DNA of 26,083 nucleotides, taken from Nitrospiria bacterium. Its GTDB lineage: Bacteria; Nitrospirota; CAKKRA01; 9FT-COMBO-42-15. This document shows, in pieces, positions 1-7,217 of the stretch (its first letter is position 1; the number at the start of each line of letters is the position of its first letter). Location: positions 1-26,083 of the forward strand of contig CAKKRA010000101.1 in the NCBI GenBank assembly GCA_919902475.1, written 5' to 3'. The notes beneath the pieces were generated by a model that saw nothing but the letters and a program-made list of their open reading frames with translations, searched no databases and was not told where the DNA came from. A program made the translations under genes and the position numbers.

Positions 1-1506
1 AGCAGGTTCCGGAGGAGCTATCTCCTCTATCTCTATTACCTCAACATCTGCTTCACCCTTTTCAACCAAAACCCCTGGAATAATCTCTTCGGTCTTTGGC
101 TTTCCGCTCACAAACAGGCTTGATAGTGTAACAGCATCGTCTAATTTCTGCTTTAATTCCTTACTATCAGGCTTTTCTTTTAAAAGCCTGCGGTATATAT
201 CAATCCCTTTTTCATAGAAACCCTGTTTTATATATAATTCAGCCAATGTCTCTGTTGAAAGCTCTTCTTCAGCCTTTTTCGCTGTTTTTATTACCTTTTC
301 TTCATAAACAGGTTCTTTAAAGGGAACTGCTTCCTTTGCTTCCTCTTTTTCAAAAATAGGCGGTTCAACAGATAGTATCTCGCTCTCAGGCTCTTCAATA
401 ATTATCATATCTTCTTCAGGCATAGCAACCTTCGCCGCATAAGCCTCTTCAGGCTTCTTTTCAAAAGAAGAAAGATCAAGGCTTGTAACCTCTCCCTCTT
501 TCATCTTAGCCTCTTGAATTATCTCTTCATCTGACTGCAGGAGGTCTTTTGGAAAACCTATTAATTCTTCTTCGCCAATCTCATACACAGGCATTCCAAT
601 CTCTGCTTCTGAATCCTTTGCCTTTTTGGGCTGCTCTACTGGTTTCAGCTTAACCAAGCCTTCTAATTCTTCATCCTTTTCTTCCTTCAGCTCATATACC
701 TTTTCATCTGCAGCAGGGGCTTTGCCCTCTTCCTCTAAAACAGCCGGCTTCTCCTCTTCAGGCATAGTCCATAAGCTCTCTTCAGCCTTTTCATCTTTCT
801 TTTCCTCTTCAAAACGAATCTCTTCTCCAGCATCCTCTGGTATCTTGAACATCTCCTCAGGCTCTTCAAGAATTGTCTCTGCAGCTGCCTCTTCCATTAC
901 GAGCGGTTTTTCTTTTTCTTTGATCTCTTCTGCAATTTCAGGCTCAGCTTTTTCTTTTGGAGCTGTTTCTACCACTAATTCTTCAGGCTTTTCCTCCAAA
1001 ACTGCCTCAATCTTCTCTGCAGCAGCAACAGAAACCTTTTCTTCTTTTTTCTCCGGAGCTGCAGAAGGTTTTGGAACAGGCCTGATGCCATCTAATTGCT
1101 TAAGTATTCCCTTAATCTCCTCATCCTTTGGGTTTAAAAGGAGGATAGTATCGCAGCTCTTTATTGCATCCTCAATGTTGCCTAATGCCTTATGTATCTC
1201 TACAAGCCTTTTATGTGCGAGGAGATTATCAGGGTTTACAGCAACAACCTTCTTAAACTCTTCTAAAGACTCTTTTATAAGCCCCTTCTTATGATACGCC
1301 TTTCCTAAGGCTACCCTTGCGCTTATATATGAAGGATGATGTTTTAGGCCGTCCTTTAATACAGTTATAGCCTCTTCAAACATTCCTCCCTTTAGATATT
1401 CCTCTGCGAGGGGGACAAAGAGCTTTGAGCTCGGGTCCTTCGCCAATCTCTCTGCGAGCTTTTCTATCTCAGGCGAAAGATTATATTCCTCTTTAGTTTT
1501 AGCCAT
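1..1506 (-). CDS. TPR protein with long acidic low-complexity region, 3' end outside window
   Basis: This is an open frame of 502 codons with no stop inside the window, so the C-terminus lies beyond the left edge. The ATG at 1504-1506 has an AGAGGAT Shine-Dalgarno-like sequence and a consensus-like promoter upstream. Residues about 27-140 form tandem TPR helices, with motifs such as GMFEEAITVLKDGLKHHPSY. A Glu/Lys/Pro-rich linker of about 260 residues follows, then at least one more TPR unit near residues 405-455, then another acidic stretch. There is no signal peptide or membrane segment, so it is probably a cytosolic or scaffold protein. TPRs usually mediate protein-protein contacts; the partner is unknown. 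The Ser-rich frame on the opposite strand is only the antisense of the Glu codons. The fold is confident; the function is not known. Confidence 0.8.
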   Translation of the reverse strand, partial: MAKTKEEYNLSPEIEKLAERLAKDPSSKLFVPLAEEYLKGGMFEEAITVLKDGLKHHPSYISARVALGKAYHKKGLIKESLEEFKKVVAVNPDNLLAHKRLVEIHKALGNIEDAIKSCDTILLLNPKDEEIKGILKQLDGIRPVPKPSAAPEKKEEKVSVAAAEKIEAVLEEKPEELVVETAPKEKAEPEIAEEIKEKEKPLVMEEAAAETILEEPEEMFKIPEDAGEEIRFEEEKKDEKAEESLWTMPEEEKPAVLEEEGKAPAADEKVYELKEEKDEELEGLVKLKPVEQPKKAKDSEAEIGMPVYEIGEEELIGFPKDLLQSDEEIIQEAKMKEGEVTSLDLSSFEKKPEEAYAAKVAMPEEDMIIIEEPESEILSVEPPIFEKEEAKEAVPFKEPVYEEKVIKTAKKAEEELSTETLAELYIKQGFYEKGIDIYRRLLKEKPDSKELKQKLDDAVTLSSLFVSGKPKTEEIIPGVLVEKGEADVEVIEIEEIAPPEPA

Positions 1507-1562
1507 TTAGCTATCCTCTAAAAATTGGACATACTACTTTATTATATTACCTTATTGTAACA

Positions 1563-1590
1563 ATTTTAGCAAATAATCATGAAATGTCAA
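1563..1590 (-). promoter_or_regulatory. sigma-70-type promoter of the TPR gene
   Basis: On the minus strand a perfect TTGACA (1585-1590) is followed after 16 nt by TAAAAT (1563-1568). The predicted transcription start is about 50 nt before the TPR gene ATG. It lies in the 152-nt gap after coaBC, so the TPR gene can be transcribed independently of the yicC-coaBC block. Confidence 0.6.
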
Positions 1591-1658
1591 GGAAAAGGCA
1601 AAGTTTAGATAGAATTTAATTTTAAGCTATTAATAAAAAAGCTTTAATCTTGAAGGAC

Positions 1659-2876
1659 TTAGACTATAATAGAATCAGAATATCTCCTCTTTAGTCTAAC
1701 TATCTTATCAAATATCCTATGAGCAACCTCTTTTTTGGACATTTTGCCATGTTCAGTAATCATGCCATCTTTTTCAATAATTGTAACAATATTTGTATCA
1801 ACCTCAAAACCTGCATCAGGTTTTGAGACATCATTTGCAACAATCATATCAAGATTCTTTTCATTCAATTTAATTTGTGCATTATTAATAAGGTCATTTG
1901 TTTCTGCAGCAAAGCCGACGATTATCCTGCCTCCCTTATTCTTTCCAATTTCAGATAGTATGTCCGTAACCTCTGTAAGCCCAATATTAATATCCTTGCC
2001 GCTCTTTTTAATCTTATCCTGCCACATTTTTACAGGCATATAATCAGATACAGCAGCAGCCATAACAACAATGGTTGCCCTCTGTAAATTTTTCATCACC
2101 TCTTCCCTCATCTCATCAGCAGTAACAACATTTATAAGCTCCGCACCTGCTGGTTTATGAAGTGATGCAGGTCCTGATATTAGTATTACCTCTGCCCCTC
2201 TGCTCTTTGCTGCCTCAGCAAGGGCAAAACCCATCTTCCCTGTTGACCTGTTTGATATAAAACGCACAGGGTCCATATACTCCCTTGTGGGCCCGGCGGT
2301 TACCAACACAACCTCGTCTGCTAAATCTTTCTTAACAACAAGGACATCAATTACAGAAGAAAGAATCTTCTCAATATCTGCAAGCCTGCCTTTTCCAATA
2401 ATGCCTGATGCCAATTCTCCATCTTCAGGCTCTATAAATCTGTAATCCCTTTCTTTTAAGGATGAAATATTCCTTTGAACAATTGGATTATAATACATAT
2501 CGCTGTCCATTGCAGGTGCAATCAGGACAGGACACCTTGCTGAAAGAACCATTGTAGTTAAGACATCATCTCCGATTCCAGCGGTAATCTTTCCAATAAT
2601 ATTTGCAGTTGCAGGGGCAATAAGAAACAGATCAGCAGACTTTACAATTTCAATATGTGCGATTCGGGAGTCCTTTTGCAATACAAAGGTCTCTGTATAA
2701 ACAGGGCTGCGGGAAAGGGTCTGCATAGTAAGCGGCGTAATAAATTCCATCCCGCTTCTTGTCATCACAACTGTAACATCTGCATTAGATGCCTTAAGTC
2801 TTCTAACAATCTCTGCGCTCTTGTAAGCAGCAATGCTGCCTGTAATGCCCAAGATTATCCTCTTGCCTGAAAGCAT
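1659..2876 (-). CDS. coaBC: bifunctional phosphopantothenoylcysteine decarboxylase / phosphopantothenate-cysteine ligase
   Basis: This fused CoaC-CoaB protein of 405 aa has the usual length and makes 4'-phosphopantetheine from 4'-phosphopantothenate and cysteine in coenzyme A synthesis. The FMN-dependent CoaC half has GSIAAYK (13-19), the catalytic-type His in RIAHIEI (H74), the APATANIIGK loop (87-96) and PAMDSDMYYNP (121-131). The CoaB half begins near 190 with VTAGPTREYMDPVRFISNRS, followed by STGKMGF. An oddity is the substrate-clamp motif, which reads ELASG with Ser157 where E. coli Dfp has the functional Cys158 (ACG). It starts 9 nt after the rpoZ stop, so it is co-transcribed with remA-gmk-rpoZ. 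The family call is very secure; the meaning of Ser157 is open. Confidence 0.95.
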   Translation of the reverse strand: MLSGKRIILGITGSIAAYKSAEIVRRLKASNADVTVVMTRSGMEFITPLTMQTLSRSPVYTETFVLQKDSRIAHIEIVKSADLFLIAPATANIIGKITAGIGDDVLTTMVLSARCPVLIAPAMDSDMYYNPIVQRNISSLKERDYRFIEPEDGELASGIIGKGRLADIEKILSSVIDVLVVKKDLADEVVLVTAGPTREYMDPVRFISNRSTGKMGFALAEAAKSRGAEVILISGPASLHKPAGAELINVVTADEMREEVMKNLQRATIVVMAAAVSDYMPVKMWQDKIKKSGKDINIGLTEVTDILSEIGKNKGGRIIVGFAAETNDLINNAQIKLNEKNLDMIVANDVSKPDAGFEVDTNIVTIIEKDGMITEHGKMSKKEVAHRIFDKIVRLKRRYSDSIIV

Positions 2877-2885
2877 GCTGTTATC

Positions 2886-3242
2886 CTATGCCTCCTCTGA
2901 CTCCCTCTTCGCCTTGTTGGAATCATTTATGTATATGCTAAGGTCCTTTTTAATCTCTGTTGACTCCTCATCATCCTCATCTTCTGGGACCCTTCTTTCA
3001 GCCTCTATTTCCTTGATAACATCCCTCATTGCCTCCCTTGCCTCTTTTCCGGTCAGGAGCACAAAATCAGCAGAGACAATCTCGTCTAACGCAATTGTTG
3101 TCTCTTTCTTATATTTTGTATTTATTACAGGGGCGCTGCCTTCTATTAACTCCTTTGCCCTCTGTATTGAAAGATTAACCAATCTGAAGCGGTTGATTCC
3201 ATAATCCTTTTTGAATTCTACTGGCAATGAAACAATATCCAT
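2886..3242 (-). CDS. rpoZ: RNA polymerase omega subunit
   Basis: This 118-aa protein matches the omega fold: RFRLVNLSIQRAKELIEGSAP near the N-terminus, then KYKKETTIALDEIVSADFVL. Omega supports assembly and stability of the beta' subunit of RNA polymerase. It is longer than E. coli omega (91 aa) because of a charged C-terminal tail that includes a run of Glu/Asp residues. It lies 12 nt after gmk and 9 nt before coaBC, the common gmk-rpoZ-coaBC order. The low similarity typical of omega keeps the call slightly below certain, but the neighbours fit. Confidence 0.9.
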   Translation of the reverse strand: MDIVSLPVEFKKDYGINRFRLVNLSIQRAKELIEGSAPVINTKYKKETTIALDEIVSADFVLLTGKEAREAMRDVIKEIEAERRVPEDEDDEESTEIKKDLSIYINDSNKAKRESEEA

Positions 3243-3254
3243 AAAATAAGCCTC

Positions 3255-3866
3255 CTATAAATTAAATTTTTCGTCTATCATATCTGTATTGAATTTATCT
3301 ATCTTAAGCCTCTCTGATGTTATAATTGATTTTAAATCTTCTAATGCCTTTTCAAACTTGTCGTTTATTATAACATAATTATATCTTTTATAATAAGGAA
3401 TTTCTTTTTTTGCATTTTCAAGGCGCTTTTTTATTTCATTTGTTGCATCAGAATTCCTCTCAGTAAGCCTCCTTCTCAGATCATCAAAGGATGGCGGCAA
3501 GATGTAAACAAAGACGCCGTTCCCCCAGTTCTCCTTGATCTGCATTGCGCCCTGAGAATCAATATCCAGTATAACATCTATTCCCCCATCCATCATTTCA
3601 GATAGTTGTTTTTTTGATGTCCCGTATAAGTTACCGTGGACAACAGCCCATTCTGCAAATTCCTTGTCCTTGATCATCTTGTTAAACTTCTCCTGTGTCA
3701 CAAAAAAATAGTGCACCCCGTCTGTTTCATTAGGTCTCGGCTTGCGGGTTGTATAGGAAATGGAATGCTGCAGATTCGGAAGCGCCCTTGAAATCTCTTT
3801 GCAAAGCGTTGTCTTGCCAGCGCCTGATGGCGCAGATACCACAATAAGGAGCCCCTTTCGGCTCAT
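3255..3866 (-). CDS. gmk: guanylate kinase
   Basis: This 203-aa enzyme phosphorylates GMP to GDP with ATP. The P-loop is APSGAGKTT (12-20), followed by SISYTTRKPRPNETDGVHYFF, which carries the GMP-binding Tyr/Arg residues typical of guanylate kinases. The middle section VVHGNLYGTSK and the DIDSQGAMQIK segment (the counterpart of DIDVQGA) are also diagnostic. The length matches the family. The start overlaps the end of remA by 4 nt (ATGA type), indicating translational coupling. Confidence 0.97.
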   Translation of the reverse strand: MSRKGLLIVVSAPSGAGKTTLCKEISRALPNLQHSISYTTRKPRPNETDGVHYFFVTQEKFNKMIKDKEFAEWAVVHGNLYGTSKKQLSEMMDGGIDVILDIDSQGAMQIKENWGNGVFVYILPPSFDDLRRRLTERNSDATNEIKKRLENAKKEIPYYKRYNYVIINDKFEKALEDLKSIITSERLKIDKFNTDMIDEKFNL

Positions 3867-4177
3867 ATCCCCTCTCCAGAAATCTCTTTTATATCTGATA
3901 CTCCAGATGAATCTCTCTCAACTGATGCAATGCCTGAGGAAGCAGAGTTAATCCTCTGTGCCATTGTCTCTACCTGAATCCCTGAAAGGATTATATGGTC
4001 GCTGTCAGTTATTATAATAGCCCTTGTCTTTCTTCCCTGCGTTGCGTCAATCAGTTTTCCCTGCTTCCTCGCCTCGTCCTTAAGCCGCTTCATTGGCGCA
4101 GAAGAGGGGGCGAGGATTGCTACTATCCTTGATGATGCAATAATATTGCCAAAACCTATATTGACAAATTTTCCCAT
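3863..4177 (-). CDS. remA: RemA/DUF370 family protein
   Basis: This 104-aa protein opens with MGKFVNIGFGNIIASSRIVA and continues with the SAPMKRLKDEA and IDATQGRKTRAIIITDS blocks that define DUF370/RemA. In Bacillus subtilis RemA is a DNA-binding activator of matrix and osmoprotection genes; outside Firmicutes the role is largely unknown. Its placement between yicC and gmk is conserved in many phyla. It overlaps gmk by 4 nt. There is no strong Shine-Dalgarno sequence before the ATG (AATTAAGATATG). It is slightly longer than the usual 85-95 aa because of a C-terminal extension. The family call is secure; function in this organism is inferred. Confidence 0.9.
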   Translation of the reverse strand: MGKFVNIGFGNIIASSRIVAILAPSSAPMKRLKDEARKQGKLIDATQGRKTRAIIITDSDHIILSGIQVETMAQRINSASSGIASVERDSSGVSDIKEISGEGI

Positions 4178-4186
4178 ATCTTAATT

Positions 4187-4218
4187 ATTATATACGGTAT
4201 ATACGGTAGAGACGTCAA
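4187..4218 (-). promoter_or_regulatory. possible promoter of remA-gmk-rpoZ-coaBC
   Basis: On the minus strand TTGACG (4213-4218) and TATAAT (4187-4192) are separated by 20 nt, which is longer than ideal. A register of TATATA at 18 nt is also possible. The stretch includes two tandem copies of TATACGGTA (plus strand 4191-4208). It abuts the structured repeat that starts at 4220. The -10 hexamer is only about 10 nt from the remA ATG, so any leader would be extremely short. Confidence 0.3.
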
Positions 4219-4219
4219 A

Positions 4220-4326
4220 GTAAAAGGCTTTAGATGCAAGGCGGAGCGAGGACTCGCACCGCAGCATACTAAACTGTATGTGAGGATGCGAGGCCGAAGC
4301 GACAACGCAGCAGATAAACCTTTTAC
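4220..4326. repeat. structured dispersed repeat, copy 1
   Basis: An 84-nt GC-rich core (4232-4315) matches a second core at 19495-19578 with 76 of 84 positions identical by hand alignment. Outer arms GTAAAAGGCTTTA (4220-4232) and TAAACCTTTTAC (4315-4326) pair, with one bulged C. Inside, CATAC/GTATG form a stem whose six-nt loop differs completely from copy 2. GCGG-A-GCGAG can pair with CTCGC-A-CCGC. The element fills most of the yicC-remA gap and begins 7 nt after the yicC stop. Confidence 0.85.
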
Positions 4327-4333
4327 GAAGCCG

Positions 4334-5212
4334 TTACTCTATGTTTTGAACCTGCTCCCGTATCTTCTCAAGTTCATTCTTCACATTAACAACCTCAATG
4401 GAGATGTCAGCGTCATTGGCCTTTGAGCCCACTGTATTTATCTCCCTGTTCATTTCCTGAAGCAGAAAATCCAGCCGCCTTCCAACGCCTTTATCCTCTT
4501 TTAGCAGTTTATTAAACTGTTTTATGTGGCTTCTAAACCTGACTATTTCCTCTGTTATATCACATCTCTCAGCTATTAAAGCAACCTCCTGCGCGAGCCT
4601 TGCTGGGTCTATCTTTAATGACCTATTCAGACTGCGAACCCTCTCCTCTAATCTTTTATGATATGCTGAAAGCGCCTTATTGGCAATTTCATCCACCCTA
4701 TTAATTGCAGATGCCACTATCCTTACCCTTTTTACAATGTCATCATATAGTTCCTTCCCTTCCTCCCTCCGAACCTTAATCAGAGAGTCTATTGTACGCT
4801 GTAGAAGGGACATCAGAACCTTCTCTATCGCCTTCTGATCCTCTTCTACCTCTGCAACCTTAATCAGATCAGAAAACCCTGCCAACAGATTAATATCTAT
4901 TTCACCCTTTAAACCAAATTTTTTCTTTAATCCCTGAAGTATATTAAAATACTGGCTTACAAGCTCCTCATCAAGCACAAGCCTCCTTGTATAATCATCA
5001 GAGCCGTTCCTTGACACCAATACATCAAATTTACCGCGCGAAAATTTCTCCTGAATAGTCTTTTTTATCATGCCTTCTAAGCCGAGAAGTGTCTTTGGAA
5101 GTTTTATAGATATGTCGCAGTATTTGTGGTTAACTGAACGGAGCTCTAAGACAAATACCCTGCCTTTATCCTTACGCTCGCTCCTTGCATATCCTGTCAT
5201 GCTTTGAATCAT
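4334..5212 (-). CDS. yicC: YicC family endoribonuclease
   Basis: This 292-aa protein opens with the family signature MIQSMTGYARSE and ends with the signature REQVQNIE. The middle segment RVRSLNRSLKIDPARLAQEVAL and the later RRLDFLLQEMNREINTVGSKAND are the conserved C-terminal (DUF1732) blocks. E. coli YicC has been described as an endoribonuclease acting in RNA turnover; that role is carried over by homology. The length is normal. It is the first gene of the leftward block and has its own candidate promoter, while the structured repeat separates it from remA. Confidence 0.93.
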   Translation of the reverse strand: MIQSMTGYARSERKDKGRVFVLELRSVNHKYCDISIKLPKTLLGLEGMIKKTIQEKFSRGKFDVLVSRNGSDDYTRRLVLDEELVSQYFNILQGLKKKFGLKGEIDINLLAGFSDLIKVAEVEEDQKAIEKVLMSLLQRTIDSLIKVRREEGKELYDDIVKRVRIVASAINRVDEIANKALSAYHKRLEERVRSLNRSLKIDPARLAQEVALIAERCDITEEIVRFRSHIKQFNKLLKEDKGVGRRLDFLLQEMNREINTVGSKANDADISIEVVNVKNELEKIREQVQNIE

Positions 5213-5688
5213 ATTTTTTCCTGCGCTGATTTTTCTAATTGTATTATAATAACAATCTATTTGTCAATCAATTAAGACTCCACTACTTGTTGTATTTTTT
5301 TTTGCTGCAAACAATATCTTGTGGATAAGCAACAGCATTAAGCAAAAATATATCTACATTACAAATTTAAATAGTATCTTTATTTAACCCATTGATAAAA
5401 AAAGAAATTTGTGTGCCTAAAAAATAGGCAATCCGCTAAGCAAGCTGGATTTTGGCTATTACCCAAATAACCAGACATTACTTATCCACAGGTTGTTCAC
5501 ATTTTCTGGGGAAAATTGCATAACTGTTGATATTACATAGATAATACCATTAGGCAGCAGCAGCATAGCCTGATATCGGAGCAGCGCACAGAATGAGAAA
5601 TATTGACACACAGGCTATAATGACATATAATCCAGAAAAAATACAGAGAATATGTCCTAAAAGTCTTATAGGAAACATATATTATATT
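5213..5688. other. AT-rich divergent intergenic region with DnaA boxes (oriC-like)
   Basis: This 476-nt stretch between divergent yicC and the yhaM-like gene has no convincing gene. It holds a perfect DnaA box TTATCCACA at 5482-5490 on the plus strand and a second perfect one at 5320-5328 in the opposite orientation. A near-match TTGTTCACA lies at 5493-5501, 2 nt from the first. The 150 nt between the two perfect boxes are very A+T rich, including TTTAAATAGTATCTTTATTT. An imperfect hairpin (AATAG...CTATT, 5423-5460) is also present. It could be a replication origin or a DnaA-regulated promoter region; dnaA itself is not in the window. The small 32-codon extension of the yhaM frame (from 5593) lies in this stretch and is doubted. 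Confidence 0.45.
5238..5267 (-). promoter_or_regulatory. candidate promoter of yicC
   Basis: On the minus strand a perfect TTGACA (5262-5267) is followed by TACAAT (5238-5243) after 18 nt. A TATAAT is also present, but at 13 nt it is too close. The yicC ATG is about 20 nt downstream of the -10 element. Confidence 0.45.
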
Positions 5689-6630
5689 ATGAAGATAAAA
5701 AAGATAAAAGACGGCGATCTGATAAACAACATCTTTCTTACAAAAGAAAAAAGGATTAGCATCGCAAAGAACGGCTCAAATTATTTATCTGTAAGGTTTG
5801 TTGACAACACAGGCGAGATTGACGCTAAGTTGTGGGATGAGGCAGATATGTATAATAAAATATTCAAGAAAGAGGACTTTGTAAGGGTTAAGGGAAAGGT
5901 AATAAATTATCAGGGTGCAAAACAGATACAGATAAAACAGATAGAAAGGATTGATGACTCTGAGGTTAATATAAGCGACTACTTACAAACATCAGAGAAA
6001 AGCACTGAGGACATGATAAGGGAACTAAAGGAAAAGATAGCTAAGATAAAAGACATGCATCTAACAAGACTCTTAAGTTTATTTTACGAAGACACTGATT
6101 TTATAGAGCTCTTTAAGACAGCGCCAGCAGCAAAAAGCAATCACCACGCATATATAGGCGGACTCCTGCAGCATACCCTTGAGGTAGCAAACCTTTGCGA
6201 GGATGTAACGAAGTATTACCCTGAAATAAACACCGACCTGTTAATAACAGGAGCTATTCTGCATGATATCGGCAAGATACATGAACTGAAATATTCAAAG
6301 GCATTTGGTTATACAGACGAGGGCGGGCTGATAGGACATATTACCATTGGTGTTGAAATGATTGCAGAAAAGATAAGGATGATTGATGGATTTCCGCACA
6401 AGCTTGAGATGCTGTTAAAACACATGATACTAAGCCATCACGGTCATTACGAATACGGGTCGCCCAAAAGACCGAAGATACTTGAGGCAATAATGCTTTA
6501 TCATATGGATGAGATGAATGCAAAGGTAGATATGTTCAGAAGTTCTATTGATGAAGATGAAAGTGAAAGAGAAAACTGGACAGCTTATAATAAATTCTTT
6601 GAAAGATATCTTTTTAAGAATTATAAATAG
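5689..6630 (+). CDS. yhaM: YhaM-type 3'-5' exoribonuclease (OB-fold plus HD domain)
   Basis: The protein has 313 aa from the chosen ATG. An N-terminal OB-fold nucleic-acid-binding domain (about 1-100) reads LSVRFVDNTGEIDAKLWD and VKGKVINYQGAKQIQI. A metal-dependent HD domain follows with HHAYIGGLLQHTLEVA, then ILHDIGKIHEL, then ILSHHGHYEYGSPKRP. This order matches YhaM, a 3'-5' exoribonuclease that also trims DNA in Bacillus. The frame is open 32 codons further upstream to an ATG at 5593, but that extension lies outside the OB-fold and looks like intergenic DNA, so 5689 is preferred. Neither start has a strong Shine-Dalgarno sequence. It is probably transcribed with pgsA, 47 nt downstream. 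Confidence 0.85.
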   Translation: MKIKKIKDGDLINNIFLTKEKRISIAKNGSNYLSVRFVDNTGEIDAKLWDEADMYNKIFKKEDFVRVKGKVINYQGAKQIQIKQIERIDDSEVNISDYLQTSEKSTEDMIRELKEKIAKIKDMHLTRLLSLFYEDTDFIELFKTAPAAKSNHHAYIGGLLQHTLEVANLCEDVTKYYPEINTDLLITGAILHDIGKIHELKYSKAFGYTDEGGLIGHITIGVEMIAEKIRMIDGFPHKLEMLLKHMILSHHGHYEYGSPKRPKILEAIMLYHMDEMNAKVDMFRSSIDEDESERENWTAYNKFFERYLFKNYK

Positions 6631-6655
6631 GTCTTATAAGTCTTATAAGACCTAT
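6627..6655. repeat. 29-bp palindrome across the yhaM stop codon
   Basis: Arms ATAGGTCTTATAAG (6627-6640) and CTTATAAGACCTAT (6642-6655) are perfectly complementary around a single central T. The TAG stop of the yhaM-like gene is inside the left arm. No T-run follows on either strand, so it does not look like an intrinsic terminator. It may be an mRNA-stabilising hairpin between yhaM and pgsA or a short dispersed palindrome. Confidence 0.8.
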
Positions 6656-6677
6656 TCAATTAAGGTTAAAGAGGAAA

Positions 6678-7217
6678 ATGTATAATCTTCCGAATCTTAT
6701 AACACTGAGCAGGATATTGATGATCCCGTTCTTTGTCAACTTCCTTGTCTATAAATATTACGGTTACGCCTTTGCCATATTTCTGCTTGCAGGAATATCT
6801 GACGGCCTTGACGGTTTTATTGCAAGGAGCTCAAAGCAGAAGACAAAATTAGGAACATTCTTAGACCCCATGGCAGACAAACTCCTCCTCACAGCATCAT
6901 TCGTTACCTTAACAGCACTTCATCTGATACCTGTATGGGTAAGCATTATTGTGATAAGCAGGGATATTATTATAATAATAGGCGCCTTAATGCTTATACT
7001 CTTTCAGGATGACTTGAAGGTATCACCATCGCTGACAGGCAAGGCAACTACACTCTTTCAGATAGTGTATATAGTCTTTTTATTATTATTTATAGTAATT
7101 GGGAAAAATATAGACAACATCAAACCCATAATGTGGATAATGATAGGCATTACTATTGCTTCAGGCGCTCAATATATCTATTTGGGGGTTAAGCTGTTAA
7201 ACACAAATGGGAAATAA
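6678..7217 (+). CDS. pgsA: CDP-diacylglycerol-glycerol-3-phosphate 3-phosphatidyltransferase
   Basis: This 179-aa integral membrane enzyme makes phosphatidylglycerol phosphate from CDP-diacylglycerol and glycerol-3-phosphate. The complete CDP-alcohol phosphotransferase motif is visible: D42, D45-G46, A49-R50, G59, D63 and D67 in the series DGLDGFIAR...GTFLDPMAD. NLPNLITLSRI at the N-terminus is typical of PgsA rather than PssA. Several hydrophobic helices follow. An AGAGGAAA ribosome site precedes the ATG. Its stop codon (7215-7217) directly abuts the stop of the convergent response-regulator gene at 7218. Confidence 0.93.
   Translation: MYNLPNLITLSRILMIPFFVNFLVYKYYGYAFAIFLLAGISDGLDGFIARSSKQKTKLGTFLDPMADKLLLTASFVTLTALHLIPVWVSIIVISRDIIIIIGALMLILFQDDLKVSPSLTGKATTLFQIVYIVFLLLFIVIGKNIDNIKPIMWIMIGITIASGAQYIYLGVKLLNTNGK

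Noticed and set aside
626..1294. Ser/Phe-rich 222-codon plus-strand frame
   Set aside because: It is the antisense of the Glu/Lys-rich TPR protein gene; GAA/GAG codons read backwards give Ser and Phe. No ribosome site or domain is seen.
4220..4326. Structured repeat as an integron attC site
   Set aside because: The outer ends lack paired GTTRRRY/RYYYAAC core sites, and no integrase or cassette array is nearby.
5593..5688. 32-codon extension of the yhaM-like frame
   Set aside because: It lies before the OB-fold, in intergenic-looking sequence, and has no ribosome site; kept only as an alternative start.
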